The translations under genes and the position numbers were made by a program. Below the pieces are notes generated by a model, which saw only the letters and a list, made by a program, of their open reading frames with translations, was not told the origin of the DNA and searched no databases. A stretch of DNA of 34,574 nt, taken from the NCBI GenBank assembly GCA_023246195.1, contig JAHFIW010000014.1, positions 1 through 34,574 on the forward strand, written 5' to 3'. This document shows, piece by piece, positions 26,760 to 34,574 of this stretch (its first letter is position 1; each line of letters starts with the position of its first letter). This stretch comes from a bacterium (GTDB taxonomy: Bacteria > Patescibacteriota > Patescibacteriia > SG8-24).

Positions 26760-28826
26760 ATGCGCATGCAAGAAAAAATAGTCCACGCATTGTCGGTCGC
26801 TGCCGTCCTGTCATCGTGCCTTTTCGTGCCGGTCCCCTCGGCCTTGGCGGTTTCGGTGTCTTCGGGGACGCTCATCAAGGGCTCCGGACCCGCGGTCTAC
26901 TATTATTCCGCGAACGGCACACGGCTTGTCTTTCCGAACGAAAGGACGTATCTCACCTGGTATTCCGGTTTTTCCGGCATCGCCGTCATCTCCGACGCCG
27001 AACTCGCGGCGATACCCATAGGAGGCAACGTTACTTACCGTCCCGGCGCGCGGCTCGTGAAGGTCACTACTGATCCGAAGGTGTATGCCGTTTCGCGGGG
27101 CGGCGTGCTGCGATGGGTTCAGACGGCGGAGGTCGCGTCCGTACTGTACGGCGCCTCATGGAGTCATCAGGTCGATGACGTGCCGGATACCTTCTTCGTG
27201 AATTATTCCGTCGGGATTCCCATCGCGAAGTCGGGTGATTATTCGCGCGACGACGAATCGGCGAACGCCGCGATCGAACCGGCTGCCGCAGGTCCCGGCG
27301 CGGTGCCCGTCGCCGCGGACGTCACTTTTACCGTCGACCTGAACGGTCCGAAGAGGCGCATTTCGCCGTTCATTTACGGGTTGAACCAATTTCCCACGAC
27401 TGCGGACGGCAAAAACCGCCTGCCTGGCGCGGGTTTTTATCGTCAGGGCGGCAATCGTCTCACGGCGTACAATTGGGAAAATAACGCTTCCAATGCCGGC
27501 AGCGACTGGGGTCCGAATAGCAGTGACGGGTACATGAGCGACAGCGCGACGCCGGGGCTCGCCGTCACGCAATTCGTCGACCGCGCGCGGTCGCTTGGCG
27601 CCACTGCGCTGGTGACCGTGCCAATCGTCGACTATGTGGCAGCCGACAAGGACGGCGTGGTCACGGAAGTCGCGTCCGGTACCAGCACGCGCTGGGTACG
27701 CAACGCGCCCCGCAAACCCGCAGCGCTGTCGATGACGCCCGACCTTGCCGATCGCACGGTATACCAGGACGAGTTCGTGCATTTTATCGAACAGCACTAT
27801 GGCGCTTCTGCCGGTGACGGCAAGGGGATTTTTTTCGCGCTGGATAATGAGCCGGCGCTTTGGCCGTCGACGCATTCGCTCGTGCATCCCGACCAGACGA
27901 CTTATGCCGAGATGGCCGATCGCACCGTGAAATACGCCACGATGATCAAGGAGTTCGCGCCGGCTGCCAAAGTATTCGGCGCTGAGTCCTACGGGTTTGA
28001 AGAATTCGTGAACCTGCAGCAAGCGCCCGACCAGAACGGGCGCGAATATCTCGATTTCATCCTCGACAGTGCCAAGACGGCGGGCGACGCCGCCGGCCAC
28101 CGAGTGATGGACGTGCTCGATCTGCATTGGTATCCGGAAGCGACTGGGGGCGGCGTGAGGATTTCCGACAGCAATGCCGCCAATCCCTCGCGCGCCGAGA
28201 TTGAGGCTCGCGTGCAGGCGCCACGTTCGCTCTGGGATGAGTCGTACACGGAAAAAAGCTGGATAGCGGACTATCTCGGCAAGCCGATCGCATTGATACC
28301 CTGGGTTCAGGGAAAGATTGACGCACGCTATCCGGGCACCTCCATGGCCTTCAGCGAGTATTATTACGGCGGGGCCAAGCACATTTCAGGCGGCATTGCC
28401 GAAGCCGACGTTCTTGGCATCTTCGGGCGCAGCGGCGTCTACGAGGCGGCGTTGTGGCCGATAGGCGCCGAAGCGGACAGCTTCATCTACGGAGCCTTTG
28501 ACCTCTTTCTGAATTATGACGGTTCCGGTCACCATGTGGGGGACACGTCACTCGTCGCGCGGACGTCGGACGCGGTAAAGACGTCGGTTTACGCGATGGC
28601 AGGAACTGACGGCGAGCTTGATGTCGTTGCCATCAACAAGACGGACCGATCGATTGCCGTCAATGCGAACATTGCCGGCGCGCAGAAATATTCGTCAGCT
28701 GTCGCGTACCAGCTCACGTCAGCTTCCCCGAAACCGGCGCGTGCCGGCACGCCGCGGATTCAAGGCGACACGTTCACTGCGTCCTTGCCCGCGATGAGCG
28801 TCACCGCCTTTGTGCTGAAGCCGTAA
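26760..28826 (+). CDS. secreted GH44-like glycoside hydrolase with N-terminal surface domain
   Basis: signal peptide; N-terminal GTLIKGSGPAVYYYSANGTRLVFPNERTYLTWYSGF...VTYRPGARLVKVTTDPKVYAV; catalytic part IYGLNQF..RQGGNRLTAYNWENNASNAGSDW and FALDNEPALW. Confidence 0.75.
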   Translation: MRMQEKIVHALSVAAVLSSCLFVPVPSALAVSVSSGTLIKGSGPAVYYYSANGTRLVFPNERTYLTWYSGFSGIAVISDAELAAIPIGGNVTYRPGARLVKVTTDPKVYAVSRGGVLRWVQTAEVASVLYGASWSHQVDDVPDTFFVNYSVGIPIAKSGDYSRDDESANAAIEPAAAGPGAVPVAADVTFTVDLNGPKRRISPFIYGLNQFPTTADGKNRLPGAGFYRQGGNRLTAYNWENNASNAGSDWGPNSSDGYMSDSATPGLAVTQFVDRARSLGATALVTVPIVDYVAADKDGVVTEVASGTSTRWVRNAPRKPAALSMTPDLADRTVYQDEFVHFIEQHYGASAGDGKGIFFALDNEPALWPSTHSLVHPDQTTYAEMADRTVKYATMIKEFAPAAKVFGAESYGFEEFVNLQQAPDQNGREYLDFILDSAKTAGDAAGHRVMDVLDLHWYPEATGGGVRISDSNAANPSRAEIEARVQAPRSLWDESYTEKSWIADYLGKPIALIPWVQGKIDARYPGTSMAFSEYYYGGAKHISGGIAEADVLGIFGRSGVYEAALWPIGAEADSFIYGAFDLFLNYDGSGHHVGDTSLVARTSDAVKTSVYAMAGTDGELDVVAINKTDRSIAVNANIAGAQKYSSAVAYQLTSASPKPARAGTPRIQGDTFTASLPAMSVTAFVLKP

Positions 28827-28856
28827 CGGCAGCGACGCGTAACGCGTCGCTTGAGG

Positions 28857-28880
28857 AGCCCCATGATCATGGGGCTTTTT
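28857..28880 (+). terminator. intrinsic terminator with perfect palindrome
   Basis: AGCCCCATGATCATGGGGCT-TTTTT; preceded by GCGACGCGTAACGCGTCGC hairpin. Confidence 0.85.
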
Positions 28881-28924
28881 TGATTATCGTCGCGATGGTA
28901 TCATATTGGCGTATTCGTCGTTCG

Positions 28925-29461
28925 ATGAAACCTCAATCTTATCCTATGCCTTCCGCACGAAGCGAGGAAAAACAGCAAGAGATGCGCAGCGCCATCGCTT
29001 TTTTGAACTCAAAATTGACCGCGGTCGTGTCGTACACGGCGGCCGACGGCAAGGTGCATTCAGCGACGGTGTTTTATTGGGTGAGCGACGTCACCCCTGA
29101 CGGTTTCAGCGTTTATTTTGTGACGCGGCGCAATGCGCGAAAGTTCTCGTCCATCGTCGCCATCCCGTCGGTGGCCATCGTGGTGGGCGCCGAACTCGAG
29201 CCGATGACCATGCAGATCGAAGGTGAGGCGTTGCCCGTCGATGCGGCTGACGGGTTGGGGAGTCTTGATGAGCTGGATAAGCGTCTTGCCGACAAGCCGA
29301 ATCTCAAGATGCTCTATGGCGGAGCCTTTTTTCCGAAAAATCCCTTCTCGAGCCTCGAGGGCGTCGATTTCGCCATTATCTGCGTGAAGCCGACGTGGGC
29401 CCGGTTCATGCATCGCAATTCCGAGACGCAAGCGATCGAATTTCTCCAGGTGCTTCCATAA
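28925..29461 (+). CDS. pyridoxamine 5'-phosphate oxidase-like protein, paralogue of 19168..19659
   Basis: VFYWVSDVTPDGFSVYFVTRRNARKFSSIVAIPSVAIVVGAELEPMTMQIEGEA aligns with the 19168 product. Confidence 0.75.
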   Translation: MKPQSYPMPSARSEEKQQEMRSAIAFLNSKLTAVVSYTAADGKVHSATVFYWVSDVTPDGFSVYFVTRRNARKFSSIVAIPSVAIVVGAELEPMTMQIEGEALPVDAADGLGSLDELDKRLADKPNLKMLYGGAFFPKNPFSSLEGVDFAIICVKPTWARFMHRNSETQAIEFLQVLP

Positions 29462-29494
29462 AAATTGCGTGTCCGTAAGCGCAATGGCATTCCT

Positions 29495-31396
29495 ATGGCC
29501 GAAGATCACGCCTTGACCGCCGGTCAGCAGCTACGCAGTTTTTTTGAGGCGCCAAAGCGCGACGGTGTCATCGTCGTCGTGCTTGGGTTGGTGTTGGTTG
29601 CGGACTATGCGGGCCTTGAGCGTCACTGGTTGTTGGCTGGATTCGCCGCGCTCGGCGCCTTGCCGACCTTGGTTTCCGCATTCGTCTCGCTTCGCAGACG
29701 TTCCGTCGGCATCGATGCTTTCAACGTCTTTGCGGTCGTGATTTCTTTTGCGACTTTGCAGTTTCGTTCCGCGGCATTTATCGCCTTGATGCTCTCTTTT
29801 GCGCGGCTGCTCGACTGGCGCACGCAGACCCGCGCTCGCGATGCTATCGCGGAACTTCTCAAACTCAAGCCGCTCAAGGCCGTGCGTGAGGTCGGCGACA
29901 AGCTCGAGGACGTGGCGGTTGATGACGTGAAGCTCGGCGACGTGTTGTTAGTGCGCCCCGGCAGCCGCGTACCGGTAGACGGGCGCATCGTCTTCGGTCA
30001 GGTTTCCATGAACGAATCATCAGTGACCGGGGAATCGGCCCTGGTCGACAAGACCGTCGGAGATGCGGTCATCAGTTCCACGTTGGTGGAATCCGGCGTG
30101 CTCAAGATGCGGGCAACCGGCGTCGGTGCGGATTCGACCATTGAGCGCATGGCCGCGCTGATGCGCCAGGCTGCGGAGAACAAGTCTCGCACCGAGCGGA
30201 TTGCCGATCGGTTTGCCGGGGCGTTCCTGCCGCTGGTCGCGCTGCTCGGCATCGTCACCTACGTCGTCACCCGTGATGCCGCCAAGACTTCGGCGCTTTT
30301 TCTCGTAGCCTGCGCGGATGACATGGCCGTGGCCATTCCGCTGGCGATGACCGCGGCGCTCGGTCGTGCGGCAGGTCGCGGCGTAGTGGTGAAGGGCGGC
30401 GAGTGGCTTGAGGCGTTGCACGGAATGAAGACGCTGGTGCTCGACAAGACAGGCACGCTCACCTACGGCCGCCTGGAAATCCGCGACGTGCATCCGGAGT
30501 CGTGGATAGCAGAAGATGAATTCCTGCGGCTCACCGCTGCGGCGGAGAAGTTTTCCGAACATCCCATCGGTCGCGCGATTTATCGCACCGTAAAAAGGGC
30601 ACATGGTTTCGTATCCGATCCCGATACGTTTGATTCGTTCAAGGGTGCCGGCGTTTCGGCGACGGTCGACGGCAAAAACGTCATCGCGGGCAATGAACGC
30701 ATCTTGGCTGAACGCGGTTTGCAGGTGCCGGCCGAGGTAATGGAAAAGTTCGAGGCAGAGAAGAACGAGCACGGGCAGACCACCGTGTTGGTGATGATTG
30801 ACGGCAAGTTTGCCGGGCTCGTCACCGTCGCCGACGTGCCCCGTCCCGAAGCCGCAGAGGCAATGCGCCGTCTCAAGGAGTATGGCGTGAAGCGCGTCAT
30901 CATGTTCACCGGCGACAACGAGCGCACGGCCGCCGACGTCGCCAAGACGCTGGGCATCAGCGAGTTTCGTGCCTCAATGACTCCTGAAAGCAAGCTGGCC
31001 GAATTGAAGATCTTGCAGCGTGACGGCCGCGTGGGCATGGTTGGCGACGGCATCAATGACGCGCCGGCGCTTGCCGCCGCGGATGTCGGGATCGCCATGG
31101 GCGGCGGCGGCACCGCCGTGGCCGTCGAAGCCGCCGACGTGGTGGTGCTCACCGATGACCTGGCGCGCCTTCCGGAGATGGTCGATCTGGGCCATCGTGT
31201 CATGAAGGTCATCCGCAACGACACGGCCATCTGGATCATTTCCAACCTTTTCGGATTCGTCCTGGTACTCACCGGATTCATGGGCCCCGCCTTCGCCGCC
31301 GCTTACAATTTCGGCACCGACTTCCTGCCGCTGATCAACTCCAGCCTGTTGTTCGGCAAAGACAAAAATGACGCGAAGCCAGTCAAGAAGCCTTAA
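29495..31396 (+). CDS. P-type (P1B-like) cation-transporting ATPase
   Basis: TGES, DKTGTLTYG, HPIG, MFTGDN, GDGINDAPALAAADVGIAMG; CADD where CPC is expected. Confidence 0.9.
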   Translation: MAEDHALTAGQQLRSFFEAPKRDGVIVVVLGLVLVADYAGLERHWLLAGFAALGALPTLVSAFVSLRRRSVGIDAFNVFAVVISFATLQFRSAAFIALMLSFARLLDWRTQTRARDAIAELLKLKPLKAVREVGDKLEDVAVDDVKLGDVLLVRPGSRVPVDGRIVFGQVSMNESSVTGESALVDKTVGDAVISSTLVESGVLKMRATGVGADSTIERMAALMRQAAENKSRTERIADRFAGAFLPLVALLGIVTYVVTRDAAKTSALFLVACADDMAVAIPLAMTAALGRAAGRGVVVKGGEWLEALHGMKTLVLDKTGTLTYGRLEIRDVHPESWIAEDEFLRLTAAAEKFSEHPIGRAIYRTVKRAHGFVSDPDTFDSFKGAGVSATVDGKNVIAGNERILAERGLQVPAEVMEKFEAEKNEHGQTTVLVMIDGKFAGLVTVADVPRPEAAEAMRRLKEYGVKRVIMFTGDNERTAADVAKTLGISEFRASMTPESKLAELKILQRDGRVGMVGDGINDAPALAAADVGIAMGGGGTAVAVEAADVVVLTDDLARLPEMVDLGHRVMKVIRNDTAIWIISNLFGFVLVLTGFMGPAFAAAYNFGTDFLPLINSSLLFGKDKNDAKPVKKP

Positions 31397-31600
31397 CGGG
31401 TCTTGTTTCGCGTACTTAGATGACCGCATTTGATCAGCCCGTGGGCTGTTTATCCAAGCCAAACCGATCTGAACGTTGCTGCGGCGTTCGCCCCCCCCCT
31501 CCGCTATGCGGGGTGTTTTTTGCAAAAATTCTTTTCGCAGTCGTGTTGACGCCAATCCTCCGGCATGATGAGATGTGCTGGCTCTGATTAAGGAGGAGTC

Positions 31601-32020
31601 ATGACCGAGCATGAAAATACGCCCGTAGCATCGTTGGCGGCGGAAGAAAGGCGGTTGGTGGAGCGGAAGCTCAAGGAGCTGCAACAGAAGCATTCCGAGC
31701 GACGTTCCGCGCTCCGAGACCTGCAGTCTTTCCACAGTGCGGCCTGGGCGCAGTACGGCAGCGAACTCAGCAGCGGCGGGATGATGCGCGAGGAGCGGGA
31801 AGTCAGCGCCGACATCGAGGCCCTCGCGGCCAACATCGCCCTGCTGACGAACTGCCTCTCCGGAGAGGTGCCCGTCAGGCGGGATCTGGTGGCGGCGGGT
31901 GAGCTCGAGTATAAGCTGGTTCAGCGTCAAAAGCTCGATGCCGAGATCGTCGCCTTGCAGCAAAAGCTCGCCGTGACGGATCGGGTCCGGGCGCTGCTCG
32001 TCCTTCCCGTCGAGAAGTAG
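31601..32020 (+). CDS. hypothetical coiled-coil protein
   Basis: AAGGAGG ribosome binding site; Glu/Leu/Lys-rich heptad-like sequence. Confidence 0.65.
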   Translation: MTEHENTPVASLAAEERRLVERKLKELQQKHSERRSALRDLQSFHSAAWAQYGSELSSGGMMREEREVSADIEALAANIALLTNCLSGEVPVRRDLVAAGELEYKLVQRQKLDAEIVALQQKLAVTDRVRALLVLPVEK

Positions 32021-32032
32021 TTCGGCTCCAGA

Positions 32033-32057
32033 GGCACGCATCGCGTGCCTTTTTTTT
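32033..32057 (+). terminator. intrinsic terminator
   Basis: GGCACGC-atc-GCGTGCC-TTTTTTTT. Confidence 0.9.
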
Positions 32058-32077
32058 ATCAGCAGATTCGAACACGA

Positions 32078-32710
32078 TCAGCAGGAGCGTTTCGGCTTGC
32101 GCCATTCGACGATTTCGCCCGCGCTGATCTCGACGTCGTCCGCTTTCCGAAGCGCGACGACGTCTTTCGTTTTGAGTATGGCCTGATGCGGAATGTCACA
32201 GAGATGTTCCGGCACGAACCAGACCGGCTCTTCCGAGGTCATCCAGTTTTGACCGTCGAAGCGGGCGAGGTTCACCGGGCGCGAGAAGGCGCGCATCGTC
32301 TTGCGTCCGTCCTTGAGGAAATATTCGTGAAAATAGGACATCACCAACTCGCGCACCGAGGCGTAGATTGGCTCGCGGTAACGCAGCACCGCGTGATTGG
32401 TTTTTGAAATTGCGCCCCAGCGTCCGCGCACCTTGAACACCGCGATGACGTGATCGTGGTCGTCGTCCGTGGATTCGAGGTCGACCACCAGCGGGGGATG
32501 ACCCAATAGGCGCAGCGCCGTCGCGGCGAACATCGCGCCCTCCATGCATTGCGCCTTTCGTTCCGCCAGCACGCGGCGCGGCGACTTGCAGGTATCGCCC
32601 AGCGTTTCAAAATTGAAGGGCATGGTATTCAGAAAGTCCTGAATTTTCGCCGGCGTGTGCAGCTTCCGCATGGATCGCATCTCAGCTGCCGTGAATCCGA
32701 TATCGCGCAT
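32078..32710 (-). CDS. transglutaminase-like cysteine protein (putative)
   Basis: RKAQCMEGAMFAATALRLLGHPPLVVDLES...DHDHVIAVFKVRGRWGAISKTNH: Cys and His in a transglutaminase-like layout. Confidence 0.5.
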   Translation of the reverse strand: MRDIGFTAAEMRSMRKLHTPAKIQDFLNTMPFNFETLGDTCKSPRRVLAERKAQCMEGAMFAATALRLLGHPPLVVDLESTDDDHDHVIAVFKVRGRWGAISKTNHAVLRYREPIYASVRELVMSYFHEYFLKDGRKTMRAFSRPVNLARFDGQNWMTSEEPVWFVPEHLCDIPHQAILKTKDVVALRKADDVEISAGEIVEWRKPKRSC

Positions 32711-32829
32711 ATGCGGTCATTGTAGCACGCTCCGCATGACATGAAATAATTTCGCCTATGCCTGACCGTCTTGACTCGGGCGTGGTCGGAATGTACGCTC
32801 CTGCCACGTCCTTTTTCAAGGAGAAGACG

Positions 32830-33714
32830 ATGAAGCTGACGGAACGACTGCGAACGGCGATTGCGATCGTGTCGGAAGGCGTCAACCTGTGGGTCGACCC
32901 TCCTCGCATTCGCAAGCTCAAGGTTACGATCGATAGGGGCTGGTACGAACGGCGCGCCGCTCAGCGCGAGGCAGACAAGCTGGCACATCCCGAAATCTGG
33001 GATCGTCACAGGAAGAGGGCGGAGGGTTTTGCCAAACAGGGACTCTTGCAGAAACCCAAGAATCTCCGTCGCTACCGCCTCCTGGTCACGCATCCGCAGA
33101 CTGGCGCGCAGCATGACGCCTCAGTGGTCATCGACATCGAACGGCGACTGATTGACTGGACCTACACTTCCGCCTGGCTGTTCGGCGAGGAGCATGAAGG
33201 CTCCGGCGGCATCGGCCTGATGCTCATCACCTTGCCGACTTCCGCGCTGCTGTCGCCGTACATCTTCGTGCGCATGCGCATGTACGCGGCGCAGGAAGAA
33301 CGAGAGGGCATGTCGCGTCATGGAAGCGCGCTGCTCGAAGCGCTCGGCGACCAGATTACCGCCGACGAACGGCTGGAGATGACCGACGCTTTCAAGAGCG
33401 AGTGGGCTCGGCAATGCCTGAGGCGGAAGAAGGTGACGCTGGCGCAGGCAGATGACCTGTTGCGGACGCTTCGGCTGGTGGAGCGGCACGCCTCTGAAAA
33501 TGAAGCCATGCAGTACGGCGACGTCGCGGCATCCGACTACCGCTGGTTCGACGAAGCCGGTGACTGTCTTGCCCAAGGCGGCATCTACGGCACGCGCGAT
33601 CATTACGTCAAGGTGCTCGGGTCAGTTTTCGAGGATGAGGAGGCTGACCGTCTCATCAGCTGCTTCGCCGTGCGGGAGAAGACGGTTAATGGCAAAAAAA
33701 GGGCCCGCGCGTAA
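32830..33714 (+). CDS. hypothetical protein
   Basis: AAGGAG ribosome binding site before ATG 32830; TTGACT-N17-TACGCT promoter upstream. Confidence 0.65.
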   Translation: MKLTERLRTAIAIVSEGVNLWVDPPRIRKLKVTIDRGWYERRAAQREADKLAHPEIWDRHRKRAEGFAKQGLLQKPKNLRRYRLLVTHPQTGAQHDASVVIDIERRLIDWTYTSAWLFGEEHEGSGGIGLMLITLPTSALLSPYIFVRMRMYAAQEEREGMSRHGSALLEALGDQITADERLEMTDAFKSEWARQCLRRKKVTLAQADDLLRTLRLVERHASENEAMQYGDVAASDYRWFDEAGDCLAQGGIYGTRDHYVKVLGSVFEDEEADRLISCFAVREKTVNGKKRARA

Positions 33715-33724
33715 AGTGCGGTTC

Positions 33725-33751
33725 GAGCGCCGGGTGGCGCTCATTTTTTTT
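33725..33751 (+). terminator. intrinsic terminator
   Basis: GAGCGCC-gggt-GGCGCTC-ATTTTTTTT. Confidence 0.85.
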
Positions 33752-33946
33752 GCACATGCCGCCCATTTCACGCTGCGTATGAAAAAACTCGAGCAAAGTC
33801 GAGTCTCGACCGTGTGAAATATCTCGACGCGGTTGCAGGCGGTCATGACGGTCACGCGGAGCGTGCCCGTCCGGCAAGGATATTACGGCACTGACCTCGC
33901 GACAAAACCCCTTTACCGGCGCACTTCAAAATGCTACTTTGCGCCC

Positions 33947-34574
33947 ATGAGTACGATGCTCCAAGTCAATGACGTTACCAAGCGCTTCGGCCCGCACGTG
34001 GTCCTTGACCGCGCGCGGATTTCGTTTGCCGAAGGGCAAAAAGTGGGCATCATCGGCCGCAATGGCGCGGGCAAATCCACCTTGGTCCGCATCATCGTGG
34101 GCGACGATGAGGCCGATGAAGGCAGCGTCACGAGGCACTCGTCGTTGCGATTGGGCTATTTGGAACAGCATGCGCCATACAAGGAAGAAGAGACGGCCAT
34201 GGCCTTCCTGACGCGTTATGCCGAAGTGGAAACGTGGCGGGCCGCAAAAGCCGCCAGCCGTTTTGAGATGAAGGGCGATATGCTCGAACGGCGCGTCGCC
34301 GAGCTGTCCGAAGGCTATCGCATGCGCGTGCGACTCACCGGCATGCTGTTGCGCGAGCCGAACTTCCTGGTGCTCGACGAACCGACCAACTACCTCGACC
34401 TTCGCACGCAGATGCTTCTCGAGGAATTTTTGCGCACGTTTCGCGGCGGCTTCATGGTCGTGTCGCATGACCGCGAATTTCTGAAGAACACCTGTCAGGA
34501 GACGCTGGAGGTCGATCACGGTCGATTGTTTCTGTATCCGCAGGGTATCGAGGCGTACCTGCTGTACAAGGAGC
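33947..34574 (+). CDS. ABC-F family ATPase, truncated by window end
   Basis: MSTMLQVNDVTKRFGPHVVLDRARISF...GIIGRNGAGKSTLVRII...LDEPTNYLDLRTQ...VVSHDREFL; open to the window edge, absent from the ORF track. Confidence 0.9.
   Translation, partial: MSTMLQVNDVTKRFGPHVVLDRARISFAEGQKVGIIGRNGAGKSTLVRIIVGDDEADEGSVTRHSSLRLGYLEQHAPYKEEETAMAFLTRYAEVETWRAAKAASRFEMKGDMLERRVAELSEGYRMRVRLTGMLLREPNFLVLDEPTNYLDLRTQMLLEEFLRTFRGGFMVVSHDREFLKNTCQETLEVDHGRLFLYPQGIEAYLLYKE

Noticed and set aside
1-34574. CRISPR array, rRNA genes or transposase/integrase genes
   Set aside because: No regularly spaced short repeats, no rRNA signatures and no recognisable recombinase/transposase ORF found by reading.

Overview
This ~34.6 kb GC-rich window is gene-dense and looks like a Candidate Phyla Radiation-type or similar small bacterial genome. 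That placement is an inference from gene content and from a Parcubacteria-like surface domain. Housekeeping genes recognised: DNA pol III delta' (holB), ribosome recycling factor (frr), glycyl-tRNA synthetase, M16 peptidase, tpiA, tRNA-Thr(GGT), tRNA-Tyr(GTA), tRNA-Thr(TGT), rpmG (missing from the ORF track), a GGQ release-factor-domain protein, tRNA-Trp(CCA), a heterodimeric ABC exporter, a GH44-like secreted glycosidase, a P-type ATPase and a partial ABC-F ATPase. Two signals stand out. (1) On the minus strand, ~16.37-14.90 kb, is a self-contained two-gene operon: a radical SAM/SPASM enzyme and an overlapping 62-aa peptide. The peptide C-terminus reads WGD-HDN-YQD-YEN-TVV-FYD-V, a run of aromatic-X-(Asp/Asn) triplets as expected for a three-residue cyclophane (triceptide) RiPP precursor. 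The operon has its own promoter, a palindromic operator-like site and a terminator. It lies in an accessory segment bounded by split, inverted copies of the tRNA-Trp/terminator region. (2) Between frr and glyS (3.87-4.29 kb) is a noncoding tandem pair of ~156-nt structured RNA domains. Differences between the copies preserve base pairing. The pair has a strong upstream promoter and a terminator that overlaps a candidate antiterminator hairpin, so it may be a riboswitch-like leader or an ncRNA.
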